Source: Hyphomicrobiales bacterium | GTDB lineage: Bacteria; Pseudomonadota; Alphaproteobacteria; Rhizobiales; Rhizobiaceae | Assembly: GCA_900468285.1 (NCBI GenBank) | Contig: UBTF01000003.1 | Location: forward strand, 372,001-436,000 | DNA: 64,000 bases | Direction of reading: 5' to 3' | In this document: piece by piece, positions 8,249 through 16,981 of the stretch | Position numbering within the stretch: position 1 is the first letter of the stretch | Layout of the letters: each line of letters begins with the position of its first letter | The notes under the pieces: generated by a model | Told to the model about the DNA's origin: nothing | Seen by the model: only the letters and a program-made list of their open reading frames with translations | Databases searched by the model: none | Position numbers and translations under genes: made by a program

Positions 8249-9067
8249 ATGGGGTCCGACAAGTTTGAATTGCTCGCAAGGGCTGGCTATGGCGCGCGTG
8301 GGATTGTTTTCATTCTCATTGCGGGCCTTGCTCTTTTTTCCGGTCTTGGTGGTGGGAGCACAGATTCGAAATCTGCTCTCGATACGATCCTGAACCAGCC
8401 GTTTGGTCAGATATGGCTGGTGCTGGTTGGACTCGGGCTCGCGGGGTTCGTTTTCTGGCGTCTTGCCCAATCCATTGGTAATGCAGACAATCAGAAAGCT
8501 GACGCCAAGGGTTACATCGTCAGGGCGGCTCTTTTTGGAAGCGCCGTTACCTATGCGGGTCTGGCCCTATATGCAGTATCACACGCTCTCGGTTATAGTA
8601 CGGGACAGGGCAGCGGCGGCGGAGAGGCCAGCCTTGCGGCCTGGGCAATGTCTCAACCTTTCGGACGGTACCTTGCCGGCGCGATCGGTCTTGGCTTCGT
8701 TGTCGGCGGTGCTGTTACGGCTTTCAAAGGTGTGACACGACGCTTTGAGAAATATCTGAATGTCGGGCAGAGCCACGCCCTGACGCTCGTCTGCGTGTAC
8801 GGTCTGGTTTCACGCGGCGTCGTGTTCGCGATTGTCGGCGTTTTCTTCTGCTACGCTGCATTCACCGTAAATCCGGATCAGGCAGGCAGCATGAGCGACG
8901 CTTTGACCTGGGTCCGCGGCCTTCCCATGGGCGGAGTTCTCTATCTCATTGTCGCAATCGGACTCGCTGCTTTTGGCATATACAATTTCGTTGAGGCCCG
9001 CTACCGACAGGTACAAACTCCCGACTTGAACAGCATACGTGCCGAATTGCCAAAGGTGCGAGGCTAG
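8249..9067 (+). CDS. DUF1206 family integral membrane protein
   Basis: About 272 residues built from three repeats of a two-helix unit. Each unit opens with a related stretch: ARAGYGARGIVFILIAGLAL, VRAALFGSAVTYAGLALYAV and VYGLVSRGVVFAIVGVFF. This three-fold architecture is that of the DUF1206 family, whose function is unknown. The ATG at 8249, following AAGGGAGAG, is preferred; the longer frame from 8192 would place coding sequence over the EcfG promoter. It probably sits in the inner membrane and is induced in the general stress response (inference from the promoter). The TIGR02587 gene follows after 32 bp. Confidence 0.85.
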   Translation: MGSDKFELLARAGYGARGIVFILIAGLALFSGLGGGSTDSKSALDTILNQPFGQIWLVLVGLGLAGFVFWRLAQSIGNADNQKADAKGYIVRAALFGSAVTYAGLALYAVSHALGYSTGQGSGGGEASLAAWAMSQPFGRYLAGAIGLGFVVGGAVTAFKGVTRRFEKYLNVGQSHALTLVCVYGLVSRGVVFAIVGVFFCYAAFTVNPDQAGSMSDALTWVRGLPMGGVLYLIVAIGLAAFGIYNFVEARYRQVQTPDLNSIRAELPKVRG

Positions 9068-9099
9068 CCACGGATTACGCTAAGTACGGGAGGGGGCGT

Positions 9100-9954
9100 G
9101 TGAACATGGATGGGTCTTTCGACAGGCGGAAGTTCCTTATCGGCATCGCTCGAGGTGCGGGCGGCGCTCTTTTGTTCGCGCTGCCAATGCTGATGACGAT
9201 GGAAATGTGGGAGCTGGGCTTCTACATGTCGAGAAGCCGCCTTCTCTTGCTCCTCACCCTCAATATACCGCTTTTGATATTGCTCGCGCACAAGGTCGGC
9301 TTCGAGAAGACCTCTACATGGCGCGATGCCGTGCGCGACGCGGCAATCGCCTATGCGCTCGGCGTTGTTTCCAGCGCGCTCATCTTGGCGGGTATGGGCG
9401 TGTTGCGTTATGATCAATCCCTGCATGAAATCGCGGGAATGGTCGCTCTGCAAGCGGTGCCGGCAAGCATCGGCGCCATGCTCGGCAGAAGCCAGTTGGG
9501 CGGTCAAAGCCAGGACGATGATACTGAAAATGAAGATCAGGATCCCGTGCAGAAAAGCGAGAGCAGCTACTTTTCCGAATTGTTCCTGATGGCAGTCGGC
9601 GCTTTGTTTCTCGGTCTCAACGTGGCGCCAACGGAAGAAATGCTGCTTGTGTCCGTCAAGATGACGCCATGGCATGGGATTTTTATCGTACTGGCGTCCC
9701 TGGCTGTAATGCACGGATTTGTTTACGCGCTGTCGTTTCGCGGAAGCCACGACCTTGCGGAGGGGACGCCGGGCTGGCACGCCTTGGTGCGTTTCACGCT
9801 TCCGGGTTATGTCATTGCTGCCTTGATCAGCGCCTATTGTCTGTGGACCTTCCACCGCATTGATGACCTCGGAGTGACCCAGGCGCTGATGGCAGTTGTC
9901 ATCCTGGGCTTTCCCGGTGCCGTGGGCGCCGCTGCCGCGCGTCTCATATTATGA
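9100..9954 (+). CDS. TIGR02587-type integral membrane protein
   Basis: About 284 residues with roughly seven hydrophobic segments (for example LLFALPMLMTMEMWELGF, LLLLLTLNIPLLILLAHK, AIAYALGVVSSALILAGMGV). A short acidic cytoplasmic loop rich in Gln, Asp and Glu lies near residue 135. The pattern and the partner gene match TIGR02587, a family described as always paired with TIGR02588. The GTG at 9100 follows GGAGG at 9089-9093 with good spacing; the ATG at 9106 is an alternative. Function is unknown. It is probably in one unit with the DUF1206 gene. Confidence 0.85.
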   Translation: MNMDGSFDRRKFLIGIARGAGGALLFALPMLMTMEMWELGFYMSRSRLLLLLTLNIPLLILLAHKVGFEKTSTWRDAVRDAAIAYALGVVSSALILAGMGVLRYDQSLHEIAGMVALQAVPASIGAMLGRSQLGGQSQDDDTENEDQDPVQKSESSYFSELFLMAVGALFLGLNVAPTEEMLLVSVKMTPWHGIFIVLASLAVMHGFVYALSFRGSHDLAEGTPGWHALVRFTLPGYVIAALISAYCLWTFHRIDDLGVTQALMAVVILGFPGAVGAAAARLIL

Positions 9955-9961
9955 GGAAATC

Positions 9962-10372
9962 ATGACCAAAAACGCTGACGGCAAGAATATAGAGGCGAAG
10001 AATCCCCATTGGATAGAATGGCTGACAGGGCTGATCTCGGCCATTCTTGTCGTTGTTCTCATCGGAATAATCGCCAAGGATGCCTTCACGGACAAAGACC
10101 TCGTACCGGATCTCTCTGCAGCCGTAACAGGAATGGAACAGCGCAGCGGCGGCTATCAAATCGCATTTGATATCACCAACAAGGCAAGCGTCACCGCTTC
10201 ACAGGTCAGGGTTTTAGGCGAACTGAAAGAGGGTGATGCGGTCGTGGAAACTGCAGAAACCGTTCTGGATTATGTCCCCGGGCGTTCCCATGCCAAGGGC
10301 GGAATGGTCTTCAGGTCCGACATTTCAGGCAAGACCGTTGCCTTGCGTGTGTCAGCTTTCAACGAGCCATAG
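9962..10372 (+). CDS. TIGR02588-type single-pass membrane protein
   Basis: About 136 residues. One N-terminal transmembrane helix (WLTGLISAILVVVLIGII, about residues 19-36) is followed by a roughly 95-residue beta-rich extracytoplasmic domain. That domain resembles a small adhesion or Ig-like fold (FDITNKASVTASQVRVLGEL). The start ATG at 9962 follows GAGGAAAT and lies 7 bp after the TIGR02587 stop. TIGR02588 is known only as partner of TIGR02587. The two probably form one complex in the cell envelope (inference). Confidence 0.85.
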   Translation: MTKNADGKNIEAKNPHWIEWLTGLISAILVVVLIGIIAKDAFTDKDLVPDLSAAVTGMEQRSGGYQIAFDITNKASVTASQVRVLGELKEGDAVVETAETVLDYVPGRSHAKGGMVFRSDISGKTVALRVSAFNEP

Positions 10373-10460
10373 GCAGTCAGTCCTTCAAAGAAATAGAACA
10401 CCTTCCGCAACATCGCCTGGACTTGTGAGTTCTTCTTGTGAACCTACACAGGAGAGAAGA

Positions 10461-10769
10461 ATGGAAGACGACAAGACAATCAGCGTTCGCGCGCGGTTTT
10501 CTACACGTGAAGCTGTTGAACTTGCGGTGGAGCATCTCGTTCAACAGCACGACATCCCTCGGGCCGACGTTTTCATCCAGTCTGCGAACGCGTTGAACAC
10601 CGCCGGTACGCAGGCGGCGGGCGGCGATGTTTCTCAAGGGTTGGAAGCGCGTGACGATGCCGCTCTGGAGGGCGATATCGAGGTGTCCGTCGACGTGAGT
10701 GAGCGCCAGCTGGCTGACGTCGAGAAAGCGCTTACCGATGCTGGAGCTTCGGATATTTCCAAGCACTGA
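10461..10769 (+). CDS. Small hypothetical protein, stress-protein-like
   Basis: A 102-residue soluble acidic protein. The first half, ISVRARFSTREAVELAVEHL, followed by a 'ADVFIQ' strand, and the second half, IEVSVDVSERQLADVEKALT, suggest a beta-alpha-beta repeat. This is loosely like general stress protein 17M/YflT-type domains, a weak resemblance only. The ATG at 10461 follows GGAGAG. It lies 88 bp after the TIGR02588 gene and directly before a strong terminator, so it likely ends the stress cluster. Confidence 0.75.
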   Translation: MEDDKTISVRARFSTREAVELAVEHLVQQHDIPRADVFIQSANALNTAGTQAAGGDVSQGLEARDDAALEGDIEVSVDVSERQLADVEKALTDAGASDISKH

Positions 10770-10787
10770 CCGGCATTGAGCCTACTC

Positions 10788-10816
10788 AAAACGGTGCTGC
10801 CGACAGCACCGTTTTT
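10788..10816 (+). terminator. Rho-independent terminator
   Basis: A perfect 9-bp stem ACGGTGCTG / CAGCACCGT at 10791-10799 and 10804-10812 with a CCGA loop, extended by A-T pairs and followed by a T run. It closes the 7.9-10.8 kb cluster. Confidence 0.9.
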
Positions 10817-10919
10817 GCGTCATCAAATCACGATCTGGGGATTGGGTTCTTAAAAGATCGCAATTCCCTACTCAAATGGGTTAAGAGCTTCAAAGCACAA
10901 TAATTGGGAATAATGCGGG

Positions 10920-13040
10920 ATGCGCGTTAAGTATTTTGTTTTCGGTCTGCTCTTATCTGTTGCACTACCCGCCTATTCTCAGGAGGCCGCGCCTCCACCT
11001 AAGCTGGAGCCCGTGCCGAGTCAGGCGCAAGCGGCCAATCTCAGCGCGCAGTTTCTGGAACGATACGCCTACAAGCCGGTGGCGCTGGATGACGCGCTGT
11101 CAGCCACTGTCATGAACAAATTCATTAAATCGCTGGATCCCGACCGCATGTTGTTCATGCAGGCCGACATCGACAATTTTATGAAAGACAGCACCAATAT
11201 CGATGATGCGATTGCCAGCGAAGACCTGGAAATCCCGTTCGATATCTTCAACGTCTACACAAAGCGAGTTGTGGAGCGCATGAGCTATGCGCGAAGCCTC
11301 CTGAAAGAGAATTTCGACTTCACCGTGGATGAGGATTACCCGATCACGCGGGAAGACGCGCCATGGGCCCAGACCGAGCAGCAAAGCCATGAGCTTTGGC
11401 GCAAGCGCGTGAAGAATGACTGGCTGCGTCTGAAACTCGCCGGTCAGGCCGATGCATCCATCCGCGAGACATTGGACAAGCGATACAAGAACATTCTGGA
11501 CCGCGTATATCCTTACAAGAGCGATGACGTCTTCCAGTCTTTCATGGCTGCCTACACGACGGCGGTGGATCCGCATACGGATTATTTCGGCGTATCGGCA
11601 TCGGCTGAATTCGATATTTCGATGAAGCTTTCGCTCGTCGGGATCGGTGCCGTGCTGCAGGAACGCGATGGCTACACGACCATTCGCGAACTGGTCGGCG
11701 GCGGCCCGGCACAACTCTCCGGCAAGCTTGCCGTGGGCGACCGCATCATCGGTGTCGGTCAGGGGGAAGATGGCGCCATCAAGGAAGTCGTTGGAACGCG
11801 ACTGGACGAAGTGGTGCAATTGATCCGTGGTGCGACGGGTTCCGTCGTTCGTCTCGACATCCTGCCTGCCGACGCTGGCGACAGCGCCGGTCACCGCGTC
11901 ATCAGCCTTGTCCGCGACAAGGTCAGCCTCGAAAAGCAGGCGGCAAAAAAGACAGTCGTGCCTGTGACGGAAGGCGATGTTACTCGCAAGATTGGCGTCA
12001 TCACGCTGCCAACCTTCTACGAGGATTTCGACGCGCGACGTAAGGGCGACAAGGATTACCGAAGCGCCAGCCGCGATGTTTCCAAACTTCTTGGCGAACT
12101 TAAGCAGGATAAGGTTGATGGTGTGTTGATCGACCTGCGCGACAATGGCGGTGGATCGCTCTCCGAAGCGATCGAGTTGACCGGTCTGTTTATCGGGAAA
12201 GGCCCTGTTGTCCAGCAACGCGATGCTCAGGGCACGATCAAGGTGGAAAGCGACGATCTGTCGGCGCCCGTGTGGAAGGGTCCGGTTGGAGTGCTCATCA
12301 ATCGGGGCTCGGCATCTGCCTCGGAAATCTTTGCGGCGGCAATTCAGGACTATGGTCGCGGTGTTGTCCTGGGCGAACCGAGCTTCGGCAAGGGCACCGT
12401 CCAGACAGTTGTCGATCTTGATCGCGCGGCAGGAAACAACAAACCGGAACTCGGGCAGCTGAAGTTGACGATCGCGCAGTTTTTCCGGGTTGATGGCGGC
12501 ACCACACAGCTGCGTGGCGTAACGCCGGATATTAGCCTGCCAGGTTTTTCCGACCCCAAGGCGCTTGGTGAATCAAGCTACGACAACGCTTTGCCATGGA
12601 CACAGATCAAGCCTGCGAAATTCGTCCATGATGACCACATAGCCGAGTTTCTGCCGCAGCTTAGAAGTCTGCATGAGGCGCGTACCAAAAATGATCGCGA
12701 CTTCCAGCGCTTCGTTGAGGATGTCGCAGACCTGAAGGCACAGCGGGAGAAGCGGACAATCTCTCTCAATGAAGCCAAGCGTCGAAGCGAGATGGAGGCC
12801 ACTGCGGCACGTTTGAAAGCCCGTCAGCAAGATGGCGCGGGTACTGTGCCGGAGCAGGACGATGGGTTGCAGGCCAACGAACGCAGCATCAGCGCCAACC
12901 TCGCCATCGAAAACGCCCGGAAAAATGCAAAGGACGTTCTGCAGACCGAGTCGGCAGCTGTTGTGGCCGACGTTGCCACGATGAAAAACATGAAGGCGGA
13001 AGCCAAAGGCCAGCAGACAAAATCCGATGGCCAGAACTAG
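10920..13040 (+). CDS. prc: Tail-specific (carboxy-terminal processing) protease Prc/Tsp
   Basis: A 706-residue periplasmic serine protease. A signal peptide covers residues 1-20 (VFGLLLSVALPAYS). A PDZ domain occupies roughly 220-330. The S41 catalytic core includes RGSASASEIF, with nucleophile Ser466, and EPSFGKGTVQ, with Lys491 and Gln495. The 25-residue Ser-Lys spacing equals that of E. coli Prc (S430/K455). A charged C-terminal region of about 150 residues follows, as in long Prc rather than the short CtpA type. Prc degrades periplasmic proteins through their C-termini and trims cell-wall hydrolases. The gene appears monocistronic. Confidence 0.93.
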   Translation: MRVKYFVFGLLLSVALPAYSQEAAPPPKLEPVPSQAQAANLSAQFLERYAYKPVALDDALSATVMNKFIKSLDPDRMLFMQADIDNFMKDSTNIDDAIASEDLEIPFDIFNVYTKRVVERMSYARSLLKENFDFTVDEDYPITREDAPWAQTEQQSHELWRKRVKNDWLRLKLAGQADASIRETLDKRYKNILDRVYPYKSDDVFQSFMAAYTTAVDPHTDYFGVSASAEFDISMKLSLVGIGAVLQERDGYTTIRELVGGGPAQLSGKLAVGDRIIGVGQGEDGAIKEVVGTRLDEVVQLIRGATGSVVRLDILPADAGDSAGHRVISLVRDKVSLEKQAAKKTVVPVTEGDVTRKIGVITLPTFYEDFDARRKGDKDYRSASRDVSKLLGELKQDKVDGVLIDLRDNGGGSLSEAIELTGLFIGKGPVVQQRDAQGTIKVESDDLSAPVWKGPVGVLINRGSASASEIFAAAIQDYGRGVVLGEPSFGKGTVQTVVDLDRAAGNNKPELGQLKLTIAQFFRVDGGTTQLRGVTPDISLPGFSDPKALGESSYDNALPWTQIKPAKFVHDDHIAEFLPQLRSLHEARTKNDRDFQRFVEDVADLKAQREKRTISLNEAKRRSEMEATAARLKARQQDGAGTVPEQDDGLQANERSISANLAIENARKNAKDVLQTESAAVVADVATMKNMKAEAKGQQTKSDGQN

Positions 13041-13146
13041 CTCCATGCTACGCTCGGCAAGTGCGTTGACGCCATCTTACCTGTAATGTGAACCGGGAGT
13101 GCCTGAATGCGTTTCAGGCACTGACTTTCTGCCTACAGGATGTGAG

Positions 13147-14271
13147 ATGACCCAAATCGACGCCCCGCAACGTTTTGTCCTACTTGATGGCGTCAGGGGC
13201 ATCGCTGCGGTGGCCATCGTCCACCGCCACGCCGAAGCGTTTTTCGGTCGACCGGAGGCGTCAAGCTATCTGGCCGTCGATCTCTTCTTTGCACTTAGCG
13301 GTTTCGTGCTTGCTCACGCCTATGGCGAAAAACTTGCCGGGCGCAGTGCCACGCCATTCGCCTTCATGAAGGCGCGGTTTCTGCGGCTTTATCCGCTCTA
13401 TGCTATCGCGCTACTATCTATGGCGCTGTTTTTCGCGACACTCTATTATCTGGATCTGCCAACGCCCATCGATGATCTGCACCGCAAGATCAGCCTCGCG
13501 GAGCTGGCTTTCGCACTATTGACGGGCGTTATGTTCCTGCCTGCTCCGTTCACGCTGACGCCGAATGGCGCCTTGTTCCTCATCAGTCCAGCTTGGTCTC
13601 TCTTTAACGAACTGGTGGTCAATCTTGCCTATGCGATCAAGGGCGCGCGTGCCGGTACGAAAGGCATCGCAGTTGTTTTGGCGGCCAGCGCTGTCGTTTT
13701 GATCTTTGCCGCATTTCACTCGGGCAAGCTTCATCTCGGATTTCGTTGGCACGAGATGTATGCGGGAATGGGACGGGTGCTTTTCTCGTTTTTTGCGGGT
13801 GTCCTGATCTACCGCTACAGAAGGGTGGCGATGGAGGTACGACTACTCCTCGCCACGCTTTGCCTTATCATTGTCGGTTGCGTGCTTTCCGTCCCCATCG
13901 AAGACGACATTCGGCCCTACTATGATCTGCTCTTCGTTCTTCTGGGCTGGCCACTCCTGCTTTCCATCTGCTGCGCAATTGCGCCGGGGCCATGGGTCGC
14001 CAGACTATCGGATTTTCTGGGCACAGCATCCTATGCCGTTTACGTGCTTCATATTCCGCTTCTCGCCTGGACCGTTTTCCTCTTTCCTGCACTCACAGAG
14101 CCAGAATTTGCCATCTATGCCGGTTCGGTCTTTATCGTTGTCACTGTTCTGCTCTCCTGGAGTCTCACGGTCTATTTCGATCAGCCTGTTCAAAAGCGGC
14201 TGAAGCGCTGGCTGAAGGCTGGAGCGAGTGGCGACAAAGCCAAGGCCTCCAGCCTTCCTGAAGGCGTTTAA
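13147..14271 (+). CDS. Acyltransferase 3 family membrane protein
   Basis: About 374 residues with around ten transmembrane segments. The N-terminus FVLLDGVRGIAAVAIVHRHA has the RG and His residues of the acyltransferase-3 (OafA/NodX-like) family. YAVYVLHIPLLAWTVF near residue 300 is the family's late YxxYLxHxP-type motif. Such proteins O-acetylate or O-acylate envelope polysaccharides; the acceptor here is unknown. The ATG at 13147 is preferred to an upstream frame starting at 13099. The gene converges with zwf, only 10 bp apart. Confidence 0.88.
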   Translation: MTQIDAPQRFVLLDGVRGIAAVAIVHRHAEAFFGRPEASSYLAVDLFFALSGFVLAHAYGEKLAGRSATPFAFMKARFLRLYPLYAIALLSMALFFATLYYLDLPTPIDDLHRKISLAELAFALLTGVMFLPAPFTLTPNGALFLISPAWSLFNELVVNLAYAIKGARAGTKGIAVVLAASAVVLIFAAFHSGKLHLGFRWHEMYAGMGRVLFSFFAGVLIYRYRRVAMEVRLLLATLCLIIVGCVLSVPIEDDIRPYYDLLFVLLGWPLLLSICCAIAPGPWVARLSDFLGTASYAVYVLHIPLLAWTVFLFPALTEPEFAIYAGSVFIVVTVLLSWSLTVYFDQPVQKRLKRWLKAGASGDKAKASSLPEGV

Positions 14272-14281
14272 AAGATCGCGA

Positions 14282-15658
14282 CTATGTTTCTGGATTGATC
14301 CAGCCATTTGGTGGCCCAAAGCCAGCCATTTCGTCGCCCGGTCCCCATGTGCCGGGTGCGTAAGAAGGGGGAGCAGACTTGTCGTCCAAAACGGGCTCGA
14401 CGATACGCCAGGCAATTTCGCTTGCATCCTGGCGTGTGAAGAGTTGGGTATTGCCGTTCATGGCGTCGCTGATCAGTCGCTCATAGGGCTCCATATCTCC
14501 TTGATCATCATCGACGGCGCAAAGTTCGATCTTTTCACCCGTCATGGCATCGCCTGCCGCTTTGCGCCGTGCTCCGATTGCGACGGAAACTTCTGGCGCG
14601 ATGCGAAAGCGGATATAGTTGGCGTCCTGTGGCGCAATGTCATCGAACACGTTAAGCGGCGGCGGCTTCAGGCGGACGACCACTTCCGTTGCATGAACCG
14701 GAAGGTTCTTTCCCGCGCGGATGAAGAACGGAACGTCCTTCCAGCGCCATGTATCGACGTAAAATCGCACCGCAGCAAATGTTTCCACCGATGATTCTGG
14801 CGCTACGCCCGGCTCTGAGAGATAGCCCTCGAATTGCCCTCGGACCACGTCCTCGTCCTTCAATGTGCGGACTGCTTTCAGCACCTGAACCTTTTCATCG
14901 ATAAGGTCGTCTGCGGAGCGTCCCGAGGGCGGCTCCATCGCCAGCAGCAACAGGATGTTCAGGAGGTGGTTCTGGATGACGTCGCGGATACATCCGACTT
15001 CGTCGTAGAAGCGTCCGCGGCCCTGAACACCAAAGTCTTCCGCCATGGTTATCTGGACACTCTCGACATGGTCGCGGTTCCAGATGGGTTCGAGAAACGA
15101 GTTTGCGAAGCGGAAATACAGCAGGTTCTGGATCGCCTCCTTGCCCAGATAATGGTCGATCCGGAATATCGACTTCTCCTCAAAGACGATGTGCAACACC
15201 CGGTTCAGCCAGCGGGCGGATTGCAAATCGCGGCCGAATGGCTTTTCCACCATCAGCCGCGCGCCCGCAGCACCGCCGGATTGCTCAAGACCCTGAATGA
15301 CAGGCTCGAACATGCTGGGCGGAATGGCGAGATAGTAAAGAGGATGCCTGCCATCGCCGATGGCTTCCTTCAATTTGTCGAAGGTCGACTGATCCCGGTA
15401 ATCGCCGCTCACATAGCGCAAAAGGGATGCCAGCCTGGCGAACACCGCCTCATCGACGGTACCAACCGCCCGGCTAATGCCTTCCCTTGCACGCGCGGTG
15501 AGTTTTTCGATATCCCAGTCGTCGAATGCGATACCGATTATCGGCTCATTCAACATGCCTCTCTGCACCAGCGCGTAGAGCGCCGGAAATATCTTCTTGT
15601 AAGCGAGATCGCCTGTGGCTCCGAAGAGGACCAGCGTATCAGAGCGTATTTCGGTCAT
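14282..15658 (-). CDS. zwf: Glucose-6-phosphate 1-dehydrogenase
   Basis: A 458-residue enzyme. The NADP-binding motif [10 protein letters not shown] lies at 13-22 and the active-site motif RIDHYLGKE at 166-174. It oxidises glucose-6-phosphate to 6-phosphogluconolactone in the oxidative pentose-phosphate and Entner-Doudoroff pathways. It starts 18 bp after gnd, with a GAGGG ribosome-binding site, so gnd-zwf is an operon. No 6-phosphogluconolactonase gene (pgl), common beside zwf in rhizobia, is present. This copy may be a second zwf dedicated to stress NADPH supply (inference). Confidence 0.95.
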   Translation of the reverse strand: MTEIRSDTLVLFGATGDLAYKKIFPALYALVQRGMLNEPIIGIAFDDWDIEKLTARAREGISRAVGTVDEAVFARLASLLRYVSGDYRDQSTFDKLKEAIGDGRHPLYYLAIPPSMFEPVIQGLEQSGGAAGARLMVEKPFGRDLQSARWLNRVLHIVFEEKSIFRIDHYLGKEAIQNLLYFRFANSFLEPIWNRDHVESVQITMAEDFGVQGRGRFYDEVGCIRDVIQNHLLNILLLLAMEPPSGRSADDLIDEKVQVLKAVRTLKDEDVVRGQFEGYLSEPGVAPESSVETFAAVRFYVDTWRWKDVPFFIRAGKNLPVHATEVVVRLKPPPLNVFDDIAPQDANYIRFRIAPEVSVAIGARRKAAGDAMTGEKIELCAVDDDQGDMEPYERLISDAMNGNTQLFTRQDASEIAWRIVEPVLDDKSAPPSYAPGTWGPGDEMAGFGPPNGWINPET

Positions 15659-15676
15659 GGTGACAGCCCTCGCTTT

Positions 15677-16693
15677 CTACTTGTCGGAAACCGGCTTTTC
15701 ATGGTGGCCGCCAAAGGCGAAGCGCATGGCTGAGAGCATCTTGTCCGCATAGAGGGACTCACCCTGCGACGTGAAGCGCTGAAACAGAGCGGAAGACAGG
15801 ACCGGTGTCGGGACGCCCGTGTCTATCGCGGCCTTGAGCGTCCATCGGCCTTCTCCGGAGTCCGAAACCCTGCCGCCATATGCGGAAAGCTCAGGATCTT
15901 GCCTCAGCGCATCTGCGGTCAGGTCCAGCAGCCAGGAACTGATCACACTGCCATGGCGCCACACCTCTGACACAGCGGCCATGTCGATATCGAACTGGTA
16001 ATATTGCGGTGTTTGTAACGGGCTGGTTTCCGCATCGACATCCCGCGACTTTTTGCCGGCGTTGGCAGCTTTCAGGATGTTCATGCCCTCCGCATAGGCC
16101 GCCATCATGCCATACTCGATACCATTATGAACCATTTTGACGAAATGCCCGGCACCGGTTGGGCCGCAATGCAGATAACCGAGTTGCGCGGTTCGCAATC
16201 CTTCGCTTGTGGCATCGGCGCTCGTTGATGCTCCTGGCGCCAGCGTGGCGAAAATCGGATCGAGATGGCGCACGGCCGCCTCTGACCCGCCGATCATGAG
16301 GCAGTAGCCCCGCTCCGCACCCCAGACGCCCCCACTGGTGCCGACATCGACATATTCGATGCCGAGCGCACGCAACTCTTCCGCCTTGTCGACATCGTCG
16401 TGGTAAAAGGAGTTGCCGCCATCAATGATGATGTCGCCCGGCGCCATCAGGGCTGCGACCTTGTCAACATTGGCGCCGGTGATGGCTGCTGGCAACATCA
16501 GCCAGGCACAGGCTGGCTTTTGAAGTTTGGAAACGAAATCGTCAATCGAGCTCGCACCCGTTGCGCCTTCCGATACCAGGGCCGCGACGCTTGCCGGATT
16601 GATATCGTAAACCACGCATTCGTGGCCGCCTTTCAGCAGGCGACGAACCATATTGGCGCCCATTCGGCCCAGTCCCATCATTCCGATCTGCAT
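15677..16693 (-). CDS. gnd: 6-phosphogluconate dehydrogenase, short decarboxylating type
   Basis: A 338-residue protein of the short 6PGDH class (E. coli-type enzymes have about 470). The Rossmann motif GLGRMG is at residues 7-12. The substrate motif TSGGVWGAERGYCLMIGG covers about 119-136. Catalytic Lys186 and Asn190 occur in HFVKMVHNG. The second strand ends in YDIN with Asp30, which favours NAD+ over NADP+ (family inference). It converts 6-phosphogluconate to ribulose-5-phosphate. The start has AAGGATG upstream. It is divergent from transketolase across a 288-bp region. Confidence 0.93.
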   Translation of the reverse strand: MQIGMMGLGRMGANMVRRLLKGGHECVVYDINPASVAALVSEGATGASSIDDFVSKLQKPACAWLMLPAAITGANVDKVAALMAPGDIIIDGGNSFYHDDVDKAEELRALGIEYVDVGTSGGVWGAERGYCLMIGGSEAAVRHLDPIFATLAPGASTSADATSEGLRTAQLGYLHCGPTGAGHFVKMVHNGIEYGMMAAYAEGMNILKAANAGKKSRDVDAETSPLQTPQYYQFDIDMAAVSEVWRHGSVISSWLLDLTADALRQDPELSAYGGRVSDSGEGRWTLKAAIDTGVPTPVLSSALFQRFTSQGESLYADKMLSAMRFAFGGHHEKPVSDK

Positions 16694-16981
16694 GTGATCA
16701 TCCTTTGCGTCGTGACTTTGCGGTGAGAGCGTGCGTCTAGGCGAGGTGGGATGTGGTGTAGAGCACGCTGGATTTGCTTAAACCGGATATCCTTGTGGTG
16801 GTTCCGGTATGACTGAAATGTCGTGGTCCAAGCTCGTCGGCAATTGCGACATATCGATGTTTTTACGCTCGGCCAGGAGACTCACATCGACGTGAAACCT
16901 GTCCCCCTTGGAACATTTGCTGGCGCAAAGGGCTTTCCCCATGACGACGTCGCAACTGCGCACATGTCGAGGAGCTTTCCC
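16694..16981. promoter_or_regulatory. Divergent gnd/tkt promoter region with EcfG-like site on the minus strand
   Basis: The minus strand reads GGAAC (complement of 16801-16805), a 16-bp spacer, then GGTT (complement of 16781-16784). This differs from the EcfG consensus at one -10 base and points toward gnd-zwf, about 88 bp upstream. No clear match faces tkt. The longest tkt frame extends back into this region, but the start at 16982 is better supported. Confidence 0.4.

Noticed and set aside
16911-16940. GGAAC upstream of tkt as a possible EcfG promoter
   Set aside because: No CGTT-like element at 16 or 17 bp downstream.
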